Assembly: GCA_016722445.1 (NCBI GenBank)
Contig: JADKIZ010000032.1
Span: 1-47,417 of the forward strand
Direction of reading: 5' to 3'
DNA from: Flavobacteriales bacterium
Lineage (GTDB): Bacteria; Bacteroidota; Bacteroidia; Flavobacteriales_D; Sanyastnellaceae
Length of the DNA: 47,417 bases
The notes under the pieces are model-generated. The model saw only the letters and a program-made list of their open reading frames with translations. It did not search any database and had not been told where the DNA came from. Positions 35,179 through 42,343 of this stretch are shown here, one piece after another; the first letter of the stretch is position 1; every line of letters begins with the position of its first letter. A program made the translations under genes and the position numbers.

Positions 35179-37574
35179 ATTGGTTTCATTTCATTTTCAA
35201 TCCAATGACTCAGCCCAGAGATGAAAACGACAAAAAACCCTATTGGCAGTTTTTGCCATTTAAAGATGTAGAAAGCAGAAATGTGCTCGAAAAAATATTT
35301 CAAAACCTTACTTCAAAAAAGGATAACGAAGCCATCAATGAATGGCGCAACAATCCGTTCAAACCCCATTTAGTAGCGCGAAGCAGACCTGTGGCTTATA
35401 TGAAGTGGGTAGTGATGAAGTACATCGATAATATCCTTGATTGGGGCGATTATCTCTATAGACAAGATACCATCGAAAGCATCAATCAGGCAACTCAACT
35501 CTATGTGATGGCCGGACATATTCTGGGCAGAAGGCCCATGTTGATTCCTGAAAAGGGCAAGCCGGCACCGCAGACCTATTATTCGCTGTTAGAAAAATGG
35601 GATGCAAATAGCAATGCTATGGTGCGATTCGAAACGATTGCTCCATACAGCATACAGGCTTCTATTGATTCGAAGGATAATGAAAGTGAAGCACCAACAA
35701 CGGATATGCATGGCAGCATCAGCACATTGTATTTCTGTATTCCAAGCAATCCAAAATTACTCTCTTACTGGGACACCATTGCAGACCGACTTTTCAAAAT
35801 AAGACATTGTCAGAACATTGATGGTGCATTTCGTAAACTCCCTCTTTTTGAACCTCCAATTGATCCTGCCTTATTGGTCAAAGCTGCTGCTCAGGGCCTC
35901 AGTATTTCCAGCGTGGTAAATGATCTGAATTCGACCATGCCCAACTACCGCTTTTATTATTTACTTCAAAAAGCGCTTGAGTTATGTAGTGAATTAAAAT
36001 CTCTTGGTGGTTCAATGCTATCTGCCATTGAAAAGAAAGACAACGAATCAATTTCGTTGATTAGAGCCAGGCATGAGGGCACCATTAATAATCTGGTGAT
36101 GGAAATCAAAAAACTTCAGTTGGATGAAGCTCAAAAATCGCTGGAAACGCTGCAACAAAATAGAATAGCTCCAGAAGCCCGAATGAAGTATTTTTTGAAA
36201 TTGGTCGGCGAAATCGAAGATAAAGTACCTGTTATTGATGCTGAATTTACAGAATTGGCAAACAATATTGACTCACCAATCGACACTAGCGGTTCCAGAT
36301 TGAATAAGTACGAAAAGCTTGAAATGGACAAATCGAGTGATGCCAGATCCATCCAAATTGACGCAGGTCAGAAAGAAGTTTTGGCTAGTATACTACACTT
36401 GATGCCTTCTTTGTCAACACACATTGGACCAGTTGGATTCACTCTGGGAGTTGAATTTGGAGGCCCTATGCTTGGCAATGCAATACAAGCCTGGGCAAAA
36501 GTTTTGCAAAATGACGCGGCAGGTAAATCGTACGACGCAAATAATGCTTCAAAGACAGGCAATTTTCAGCGTTCGCTGCAGGAACGAATTCAACAAGCCA
36601 ACGCAGCGGGATATGAGATCAAACAAATTGATAAACAAATTACAGCACAACAGATCAGAATTGATATTGCCAGCAAAGAGATCACCATTCACCAGAAACA
36701 AATTGACAATATCAATGAAGTAGAAGAATTCCTAAAAAACAAGTACACCAACGAAGAACTTTATACATGGATGCGCGGAGGTTTGAAGACTCTATACAAG
36801 CAAGTCTACAATCTCGCATACGATCTTGCGAAAAAGGCAGAAAAAGCGTATTGCTTTGAACGCGGCATCAGCAACGCCAACTTTATTCAAGCCGGCTATT
36901 TTGATAGCGGCAGAGAGGGTTTGTTATCTGGAGAACAATTATATGTCGGATTAAAACAACTGGAATCAGCCTACCAGGAAAAACGTGGATATGACTATGA
37001 GATAACCAAACACGTTTCATTGCAACAATTGAACTCAATAGCAATAATTCAACTCAAGTCAACTGCATCATGTGAATTCGAAATTCCTGAAGTACTATTC
37101 GATCTGGACTTTCCGGGTCATTACAAAAGGAGGATCAAATCCATTTCTATTTCGATACCCTGCATCGCAGGCCCTTATGCAAGTGTCAATGCAACTTTGA
37201 AATTGCTCAAAAACCGATTCAGAAATAGCGCAATAGCAACAAGCTATCCTGAAAAACCGGATGACGAGAGGTTTGTCTCCTATCAAATTCCAATTACGTC
37301 CATTGCAACCAGTTCCGGACAAAATGACTCTGGTATATTTGAATTGAATTTCAAAGATGAGCGCTATTTGCCGTTTGAAGGCGCCGGTGCAATAAGCAGC
37401 TGGAAACTTGAATTGCCAGAAATACATCAGTTCGATTACGATACCATCGCCGACGTCATACTTCATGTGAAATATACCTCCGTGGACGGAGGCGAACAAT
37501 TGAGGAAGGAGGCAAATAAAACCATTAGCGCTCAATTCAACGCATTAAAAACTTGGTCGATCAAAGTGGATTAA
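35175..37574 (+). CDS. Tc toxin TcA pore subunit, piece 4: translocation channel and TcB-binding region
   Basis: Pore-forming part of TcA. It opens with NWFHFIFNPMTQ and KPYWQFLPFKD, then AYMKWVVMKYIDNILDWGDYLYRQDTIESI and AGHILGRRP, all TcA hallmarks. A helical region follows with long heptads (about nt 35990-36370 and 36550-36760) and between them HIGPVGFTLGVEFGGPML, the hydrophobic channel segment. YDLAKKAEKAYCFERG and GREGLLSGEQLYVGLKQLE precede the beta-rich end. The frame ends at 37574 in place of 37936: ACTTGGTCG needs one more T to read ALKTLVDQSGLSFPIFLKND. Confidence 0.9.
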   Translation: MNWFHFIFNPMTQPRDENDKKPYWQFLPFKDVESRNVLEKIFQNLTSKKDNEAINEWRNNPFKPHLVARSRPVAYMKWVVMKYIDNILDWGDYLYRQDTIESINQATQLYVMAGHILGRRPMLIPEKGKPAPQTYYSLLEKWDANSNAMVRFETIAPYSIQASIDSKDNESEAPTTDMHGSISTLYFCIPSNPKLLSYWDTIADRLFKIRHCQNIDGAFRKLPLFEPPIDPALLVKAAAQGLSISSVVNDLNSTMPNYRFYYLLQKALELCSELKSLGGSMLSAIEKKDNESISLIRARHEGTINNLVMEIKKLQLDEAQKSLETLQQNRIAPEARMKYFLKLVGEIEDKVPVIDAEFTELANNIDSPIDTSGSRLNKYEKLEMDKSSDARSIQIDAGQKEVLASILHLMPSLSTHIGPVGFTLGVEFGGPMLGNAIQAWAKVLQNDAAGKSYDANNASKTGNFQRSLQERIQQANAAGYEIKQIDKQITAQQIRIDIASKEITIHQKQIDNINEVEEFLKNKYTNEELYTWMRGGLKTLYKQVYNLAYDLAKKAEKAYCFERGISNANFIQAGYFDSGREGLLSGEQLYVGLKQLESAYQEKRGYDYEITKHVSLQQLNSIAIIQLKSTASCEFEIPEVLFDLDFPGHYKRRIKSISISIPCIAGPYASVNATLKLLKNRFRNSAIATSYPEKPDDERFVSYQIPITSIATSSGQNDSGIFELNFKDERYLPFEGAGAISSWKLELPEIHQFDYDTIADVILHVKYTSVDGGEQLRKEANKTISAQFNALKTWSIKVD

Positions 37575-37936
37575 GCTTCCCAATTTTTTTGAAAAATGAT
37601 ATGCCGAAGGAGTGGAATCGACTCATAAAGCGAGAATCAGTGCCCCTTCGAATTGACTCGAATCGGTTGCCCTTCTTTACAAAATATTTCGACTTTGCAA
37701 TAACTGGCTTCGATTTCTTTACAGATCAACCAATTGATTTAGTTGTAAATGATAAATCAATTAGTGAAAAACTTGAAAGTGATATCAAAATGTATCACTA
37801 TCCGGTAATTCCGGAAGGAGCGAATCCAGCATTTTCGTTCGACGAAGAATTTACATTGCAATTCGAATCAATGGATTTACCAAAATTGAAACAAACTATT
37901 ATGCTAATTAGATATAACATATTGACAAAAAAATGA
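37553..37936 (+). CDS. Tc toxin TcA pore subunit, piece 5: C-terminus
   Basis: Last ~125 residues of TcA, in the frame reached after repairing the indel near 37550. KNDMPKEWNRLIKRE corresponds to the NEWHRFL-type motif at TcA C-termini, and the closing beta strands form the domain that receives the TcB propeller. Stop TGA at 37934. The ATG-like start at 37553 is internal. No gene follows; non-coding DNA and tRNA genes come next. Confidence 0.8.
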   Translation: MVDQSGLSFPIFLKNDMPKEWNRLIKRESVPLRIDSNRLPFFTKYFDFAITGFDFFTDQPIDLVVNDKSISEKLESDIKMYHYPVIPEGANPAFSFDEEFTLQFESMDLPKLKQTIMLIRYNILTKK

Positions 37937-38123
37937 GAGGCTAGTAATAATTGGAAAATCTCCTACAACTTGAGACGCAGATACTGAGAAAAAGCAACGA
38001 TGATTGGGTTCGATTTCCCTTGAAAAAATCGTGTTTGATGAAAAAAATGTCGAACCCAAGATTGAAGTCTGCCCTTCTGATCGCTAAGAATAGAGCGAGA
38101 AACAAAACGGAAACTCCGTAAAC

Positions 38124-38177
38124 GCAGAACGAGAAAGAAAACGCCAGCTTCCGCTCTCGCTCTCTTTCTCGTTCTGC
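38124..38177. repeat. Perfect 14-bp inverted repeat after tcA
   Basis: GCAGAACGAGAAAG (38124-38137) is the exact reverse complement of CTTTCTCGTTCTGC (38164-38177), loop 26 bases. A smaller hairpin, CGGAAACTCCG, sits at about 38108-38118. No T run follows, so a terminator role for tcA is uncertain. From 37937 to 38180 no gene is seen. Confidence 0.55.
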
Positions 38178-38181
38178 TTAT

Positions 38182-38220
38182 GTAGTCCGTAGGGGAATCG
38201 AACCCCATGACTGTAGTGTG
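38182..38220 (-). pseudogene. 3' fragment of a tRNA gene (T arm and acceptor)
   Basis: On the minus strand, CATGGGGTTCGATTCCCC forms a T arm (GGGG/CCCC with TTCGATT loop) followed by an acceptor-like ACGGACT. No matching 5' half or anticodon arm lies upstream on that strand, where the tRNA-Arg terminator sits. It differs from the 3' end of the neighbouring tRNA-Arg, so it comes from another tRNA. Such fragments often mark integration sites. Confidence 0.5.
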
Positions 38221-38223
38221 TAG

Positions 38224-38253
38224 AACAAAAAACCCACGTCCAGCGCGGGTTTT
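38224..38253 (-). terminator. Terminator downstream of tRNA-Arg
   Basis: Read on the minus strand: AAAACCCGCG, CTGGA loop, CGTGGGTTTTTT. The stem is strong, with one G-T pair, and ends in a T run, 6 bp after the tRNA-Arg 3' end. Confidence 0.75.
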
Positions 38254-38258
38254 AGAAG

Positions 38259-38332
38259 TGTCACTGTAGGGAGTCGAACCCCAAACCTTCGCATCCGTAG
38301 TGCGATGCTCTATCCAGTTGAGCTACAGTGAC
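38259..38332 (-). tRNA. tRNA-Arg (anticodon ACG)
   Basis: A 74-nt cloverleaf on the minus strand. The acceptor GTCACTG pairs perfectly with CAGTGAC. The D arm is TAGCTCAACTGGATAGAGCA. The anticodon stem TCGCA/TGCGA holds loop CTACGGA, so T33 and anticodon ACG. The T arm TGGGG/CCCTA has loop TTCGACT. The discriminator base is A and CCA is not encoded. A terminator follows directly. It reads CGU and, with inosine at the wobble base, CGC and CGA. Confidence 0.93.
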
Positions 38333-38345
38333 AATATTTTCAAAA

Positions 38346-38418
38346 CACTGGTGGAGTCGTTTCTCCAAACCTTCCCGACTCGTCGTCGGGATGCTCAATC
38401 CTGTTGAGCTACAGTGAC
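38346..38418 (-). pseudogene. Degenerate tRNA-Arg(ACG) copy
   Basis: Lies 13 bp upstream of the intact tRNA-Arg and begins with the same GTCACTGTAGCTCAAC. The anticodon stem CCCGA/TCGGG holds CGACGAG, still with ACG but with G in place of the universal T33. The T loop is AAACGA in place of TTCGANN, and only part of the acceptor pairs. The T stem stays paired (TGGAG/CTCCA). It probably arose by duplication of its neighbour and does not work. Confidence 0.7.
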
Positions 38419-38511
38419 ATTTTCCGTAAAACGGGGCGCAAATATACTGTCGGATGGTCGCTTTTGTCAATTTTCGGTGAAAAAAACTGTCTTTTGCCAA
38501 TTTTGACCGAC

Positions 38512-39360
38512 TTATTCTTTCTTTTTAAGGAGGACAAGTTCTGTAAAGTCAAAGTCCGGATTATCCACAACAACCTTCATCTCTTCCGGTTTGCCCTGTG
38601 CATTCATCACAAATGTGACCTTGCCCTTGGGCAACATCATCTGGGTGGTCCAGCTAAGCTGGAATGTGTCATAATGCCAATGGCTTAGATTACCTTTAAA
38701 CAATGCGGTTGGTTTGAAATCAATCGCTAGCTGGCCATCTGCTTTGAGCAGTATCTCCACATCACCATACATCTCACTGGAGTAGGTGCCACAATAGTCT
38801 TTTAGGGGAATGGAGGGCGATGTATTCGTAACCCTCGCTGCTTCATCTTCTGCAATGGCTTTTTTCGTGGCTTCTTCGTCGTCCTTTTTAAATTGAAGGA
38901 ACATTCCCGTCCAGTCTTTGTCTTCTTTGATCTGAAGGTATTTATCCAAAATATCGAAGGTGAGACAAGATGGAAGTGAGTTGATGTTGTTGGTGAGAAT
39001 GACGAAACCAAGATTCAAATCAGGAACCAATACCGTTTTGGATATCATACCGTCATATCCACCCCCATGACTCACCACTTTGTGTCCGCCATATTCCATC
39101 AATTCCCAACCGAGTCCATAACCGTTGAAATGTCTCGACGGCATATTCTCTCGTTGCCATTTGCCCACTGGTTTTGGGGTCAGATTTTCCCACATTTCAT
39201 AAGTACGGGCTTCTGACCAATATGTCTTACCGTCTAAACTTCCTTTGCCCAATTGCAATTTGATCCATTTGCTGATGTCCGTGATACTGGCATTGATGCT
39301 TCCTGCCGGACCAATATTGTCCCAATCTACATAGTCGATGGCCACATTTTTACCATCCAC
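38512..39360 (-). CDS. Serine beta-lactamase-family hydrolase, C-terminal piece with DUF3471
   Basis: C-terminal part of a class C beta-lactamase-like hydrolase. It holds DNIGPAGSINASITDISKWI (typical of this family after the active-site half) and VSHGGGYDG, the HxG motif that replaces KTG in esterase-like members. A C-terminal DUF3471-type domain follows: PLKDYCGTYSSEMYGDVEI to the end. Its ATG-like start is internal; the true start is at 40084 in the next piece. The break between the pieces is two one-base losses, near 39385 (GTCAAAAACTGG lacks an A) and near 39440 (CATTTTTTGAA lacks a T, minus-strand reading). The repaired protein is about 524 residues. Confidence 0.88.
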   Translation of the reverse strand: MDGKNVAIDYVDWDNIGPAGSINASITDISKWIKLQLGKGSLDGKTYWSEARTYEMWENLTPKPVGKWQRENMPSRHFNGYGLGWELMEYGGHKVVSHGGGYDGMISKTVLVPDLNLGFVILTNNINSLPSCLTFDILDKYLQIKEDKDWTGMFLQFKKDDEEATKKAIAEDEAARVTNTSPSIPLKDYCGTYSSEMYGDVEILLKADGQLAIDFKPTALFKGNLSHWHYDTFQLSWTTQMMLPKGKVTFVMNAQGKPEEMKVVVDNPDFDFTELVLLKKKE

Positions 39361-39424
39361 TTCATTGTGTGGTATGGCAACATTGCCAGCGGTATCCAGT
39401 TTTTGACACTTGTATTCGCGGTCT

Positions 39425-40084
39425 TCATGCCCAGTGGTTCAAAAAATGGGTTTGGATAAAATCATCCCAGGTTGTGCCGCTTACTTGAGCTACAATTTCA
39501 CCGGCAGCGAGAAACATAATATTTGAATAACCATACGCTTCGCGAAATCCATAGACAGGCTTCAGGTATTTCGCACGGCGAATAATCTCTTCACGACTGT
39601 GCGTCGTTCCATACCAAATGAGGTCTCCACTGAAAGTAGCAAGGTCGCTTCGATGACACAATAAATCACGAATCGTAAATTCTTCGCTTACATAGGGAGA
39701 ATACAATTCGAAATAGGGTAGGTAATCGCGAACCTTATCACTCCATTTGATTTTTCCTTCGTCTACCAAAATGGCGAGCGCCGCGGCGGTGAATGCTTTG
39801 GTATTGCTCGCAATGGCAAAAGATGTATTCTCATCTACCAACTGATCGCTACCTGCTTTGCGAAAGCCATAACCTTTGGCTAGCACCAATTCATTGTCTT
39901 TCACGATAGCGATGGCCATGCCGGGAACATTAAAATCCTGCAGCGCTCTTTTGAATAGACCATCAAGATCAGATTCATTTTGATGTTTGATGGCTGCTTT
40001 GGTTTTCGCATCGGGTTGTGATGTCTGCGCGTTGATTGTAAAAAAACTCAACGCGAAAACAGCAAGACTGAAAATGTATTTCAT
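39425..40084 (-). CDS. Serine beta-lactamase-family hydrolase, N-terminal piece
   Basis: N-terminal part of the same gene, transcribed leftward. Signal peptide MKYIFSLAVFALSFFTINAQ, so it is exported to the periplasm. The catalytic SxxK is SNTK (in FAIASNTKAFTAAALAIL) and the YxN motif is YSN in EAYGYSNIMFLAAGE. DLLCHRSDL is the usual helix between them. Proteins with this build are more often esterases or D-amino peptidases than antibiotic-resistance enzymes, so the substrate is unknown. The chain should continue FFEPLGMKTANTSVKKLDTAGNVAIP into the C-terminal piece. Confidence 0.9.
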   Translation of the reverse strand: MKYIFSLAVFALSFFTINAQTSQPDAKTKAAIKHQNESDLDGLFKRALQDFNVPGMAIAIVKDNELVLAKGYGFRKAGSDQLVDENTSFAIASNTKAFTAAALAILVDEGKIKWSDKVRDYLPYFELYSPYVSEEFTIRDLLCHRSDLATFSGDLIWYGTTHSREEIIRRAKYLKPVYGFREAYGYSNIMFLAAGEIVAQVSGTTWDDFIQTHFLNHWA

Positions 40085-40165
40085 AGGAAAATTCTTATGG
40101 GGTAAAAGTACTGATCGACATGTATCAGTTGATGATCAAACCGGATGAATGGATCAATGGCTTGA

Positions 40166-40732
40166 TCAGAAGATCGTGCCTGTTCCGTACAAGAGTCCCC
40201 AGCAGTCAATGCCGAATGAATAACTCGTACCAACATACATGGAAACACTTTCTCCTTTCCAGAGGCGCACCCGACCGGCCACTACGGGAGCAACCAAAAT
40301 TTTACCGGATGGCGTGATGAGGAAACTTGCCAATGGTCCCAATTCGAATTCAAGTCGGGTTTTTTTATCGATATCCCAGGCGATGGGCCGGTATTGTATT
40401 CCAGCGCCGAAGGTGGGAGATGTTTTTTCATTGATCAATTCTCCATTCACCAAAAATTGTTTGGTTTCTGTAGCAAGGTTGAAGAACACAGGAAGCCTGA
40501 GTTTTTTTTCAGGTCGAAATTCTGCCAGCAATAGGATAGAAGTTGTTGGGACAACCGCTGCATTGGAATTTCTGAAATCAACCACTTTGCTATTTGATAT
40601 AAAGAGAAGCGAACGTCCAAAGGATATCTCAAATAGTTTGGCGCGTTCGAGAGAGTCATTCGATTGTGCGGAGGTGGTTCGAGGCAAACAGATCATTACC
40701 GCGATGCAAAGTGGGTATAGAAGGTTTTTCAT
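40166..40732 (-). CDS. Exported protein of unknown function, beta-rich
   Basis: A protein of 188 residues from ATG 40732 (MKNLLYPLCIAVMICL, cut near TSAQ). An upstream ATG would add 24 residues before the signal peptide and is less likely. The mature part alternates hydrophobic residues (FEISFGRSLLFISN, GAGIQYRPIAWD, RLEFELGPLASFLI, APVVAGRVRLW, MYVGTSYSFGID), as in a small outer-membrane beta-barrel. It lies 81 bp upstream of the hydrolase gene on the same strand, possibly in one operon. A 178-residue frame on the opposite strand lacks any signal or family pattern and was judged a shadow. Confidence 0.6.
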   Translation of the reverse strand: MKNLLYPLCIAVMICLPRTTSAQSNDSLERAKLFEISFGRSLLFISNSKVVDFRNSNAAVVPTTSILLLAEFRPEKKLRLPVFFNLATETKQFLVNGELINEKTSPTFGAGIQYRPIAWDIDKKTRLEFELGPLASFLITPSGKILVAPVVAGRVRLWKGESVSMYVGTSYSFGIDCWGLLYGTGTIF

Positions 40733-40889
40733 AAAGGGTATGTGTATCAAACATAATGGAAATATGGTCGGGTAGGGTGTGTGTGTTGGAATTGTCATAA
40801 ACAATTTGCAGTTGGCAGAATTAGTGGGGTGAGATGGAGAATAACTGGCCTCACCTCCGGCCCCTCTGTGCCGCGGCGTAGAGGTGTGA

Positions 40890-42265
40890 CCCTATTCAAT
40901 TATTCATTCTCATTCTGCTTCTCATTCTCATTCTGATTCTATAGTCGACCCCTACAGGGTCGCGCCGACATTGGTCTGCGTTCGGGCTAGAGAGAATCGA
41001 CCCCGATGGGGTCATTAGGAAATCTTTGTGTTCGCAGCCTTTCACTTATTCATTCTCATTCTGCTTCTCATTCTGTTTCAATAATCGGCCCCTATGGGGT
41101 CATAAGGAAATCTCTGTGCTCGCAACTTTATTTCAATTATTCATTCTCATTCTCATTCTCATTCTGATTCTATAGTCGACCCCTACAGGGTCGCGCCGAC
41201 ATTGGTCTGCGTTCGGGCTAGAGAGAATCGACCCCTATGGGGTCATTAGGAAATCTTTGTGTTCGCAGCCTTTCAATTATTCATTCTCATTCTGCTTCTC
41301 ATTCTCATTCTGATTCTATAGTCGACCCCTACAGGGTCGCGCCGGCATTGGTCTGCATTCGGGCTAGAGAGATTCGACCCCTATGGGGTCATCAGTGAAT
41401 CTTTATGTTCGCAGCCTTTCAATTATTCATCTCATTCTGCTTCTCATTCGTTTCAATAATCGGCCCCTATGGGGTCATAAGGAAATCTCTGTGCTCGCAA
41501 CTTTATTTCAATTATTCATTCTCATTCTCATTCTCATTCTCATTCTGATTCTATAGTCGACCCCTACAGGGTCGCGCCGACATTGGTCTGCATTCGGGTT
41601 AGAGATTCGACCCCGATGGGGTCATTAGGAAATCTATGTGTTCGCAACCTTTCAATTATTCATTCTCATTCTGCTTCTCATTCTCATTCTGATTCTATAG
41701 TCGACCCCTACAGGGTCGCGCCGACATTGGTCTGCGTTCGGGCTAGAGAGATTCGACCCCGATGGGGTCATCAGTAAATCTTTATGTTCGCAGCCTTTCA
41801 ATTATTCATTCTCATTCTGCTTCTCATTCTGTTTCAATAATCGGCCCCTATGGGGTCATAAGGAAATCTCTGTGCTCGCAACTTTATTTCAATTATTCAT
41901 TCTCATTCTCATTCTCATTCTCATTCTGATTCTATAGTCGACCCCTACAGGGTCGCGCCGACATTGGTCTGCGTTCGGGCTAGAGAGATTCGACCCCTAT
42001 GGGGTCATTAGGAAATCTCTGTGCTCGCAGCTTTCAATTATTCATTCTCATTCTGCTTCTCATTCTCATTCTGATTCTAAAGTCGACCCCTACAGGGTCG
42101 CACCGACATTGGTCTGCATTCGGGCTAGAGAGATTCGACCCGGATGGGGTCATTAGGAAATCTTTGTGTTCGCAGCCTCATTTCCACTATTCATTCTCAT
42201 TCTCATTCTCATTCTGTTATTCATTCTCATTCTGCTTCTCATTCTCATTCTGTCCTGCTTTCTCT
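40890..42265. repeat. Higher-order palindromic tandem repeat array (~1.37 kb)
   Basis: Three short dyads recur: P = GACCCCTACAGGGTC (starts 40947, 41178, 41324, 41559, 41703, 41940, 42085), Q = GACCCC-(T/G)-ATGGGGTC (40999, 41230, 41376, 41609, 41755, 41992, 42137) and R = GGCCCCTATGGGGTC (41087, 41462, 41843). Long units P-Q-R (~231-237 bp) alternate with short units P-Q (~145 bp), giving a ~378-bp super-period three times plus a last short unit. The units are joined by TTCATTCTCATTCTG tracts of the hexamer CATTCT. Frames through it give serine-histidine runs and are not genes. It fills the whole gap between the two minus-strand genes. Confidence 0.85.
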
Positions 42266-42281
42266 TTCCAAAAATTGTGAT

Positions 42282-42316
42282 AAAAAAAAAACGGAGACAA
42301 CCAATTGTTGTCTCCG
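42282..42316 (-). terminator. Terminator of the SMC-like ATPase gene
   Basis: CGGAGACAAC (42292-42301) pairs perfectly with GTTGTCTCCG (42307-42316) around CAATT. On the minus strand the hairpin is followed by a run of T (A-run 42282-42291 on +). It lies 28 bp past the gene's stop. Confidence 0.88.
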
Positions 42317-42343
42317 CTCTCTTATAGGGCCTTGAGGGCCAGT

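Noticed and set aside
40239..40775. 178-codon + strand frame opposite the exported protein gene
   Set aside because: It has no signal peptide or domain, while the minus-strand frame has a clean signal peptide and sits upstream of a same-strand gene.
40890..42265. CRISPR array
   Set aside because: Repeats are unequal palindromic units with conserved, not unique, sequence between them, and no cas gene is present.
41583..42335. Open frames rich in Ser-His and Phe-Ser in the repeat array
   Set aside because: They are products of CATTCT hexamer tracts and palindromes. Several frames are open equally, and none has a start signal or domain.
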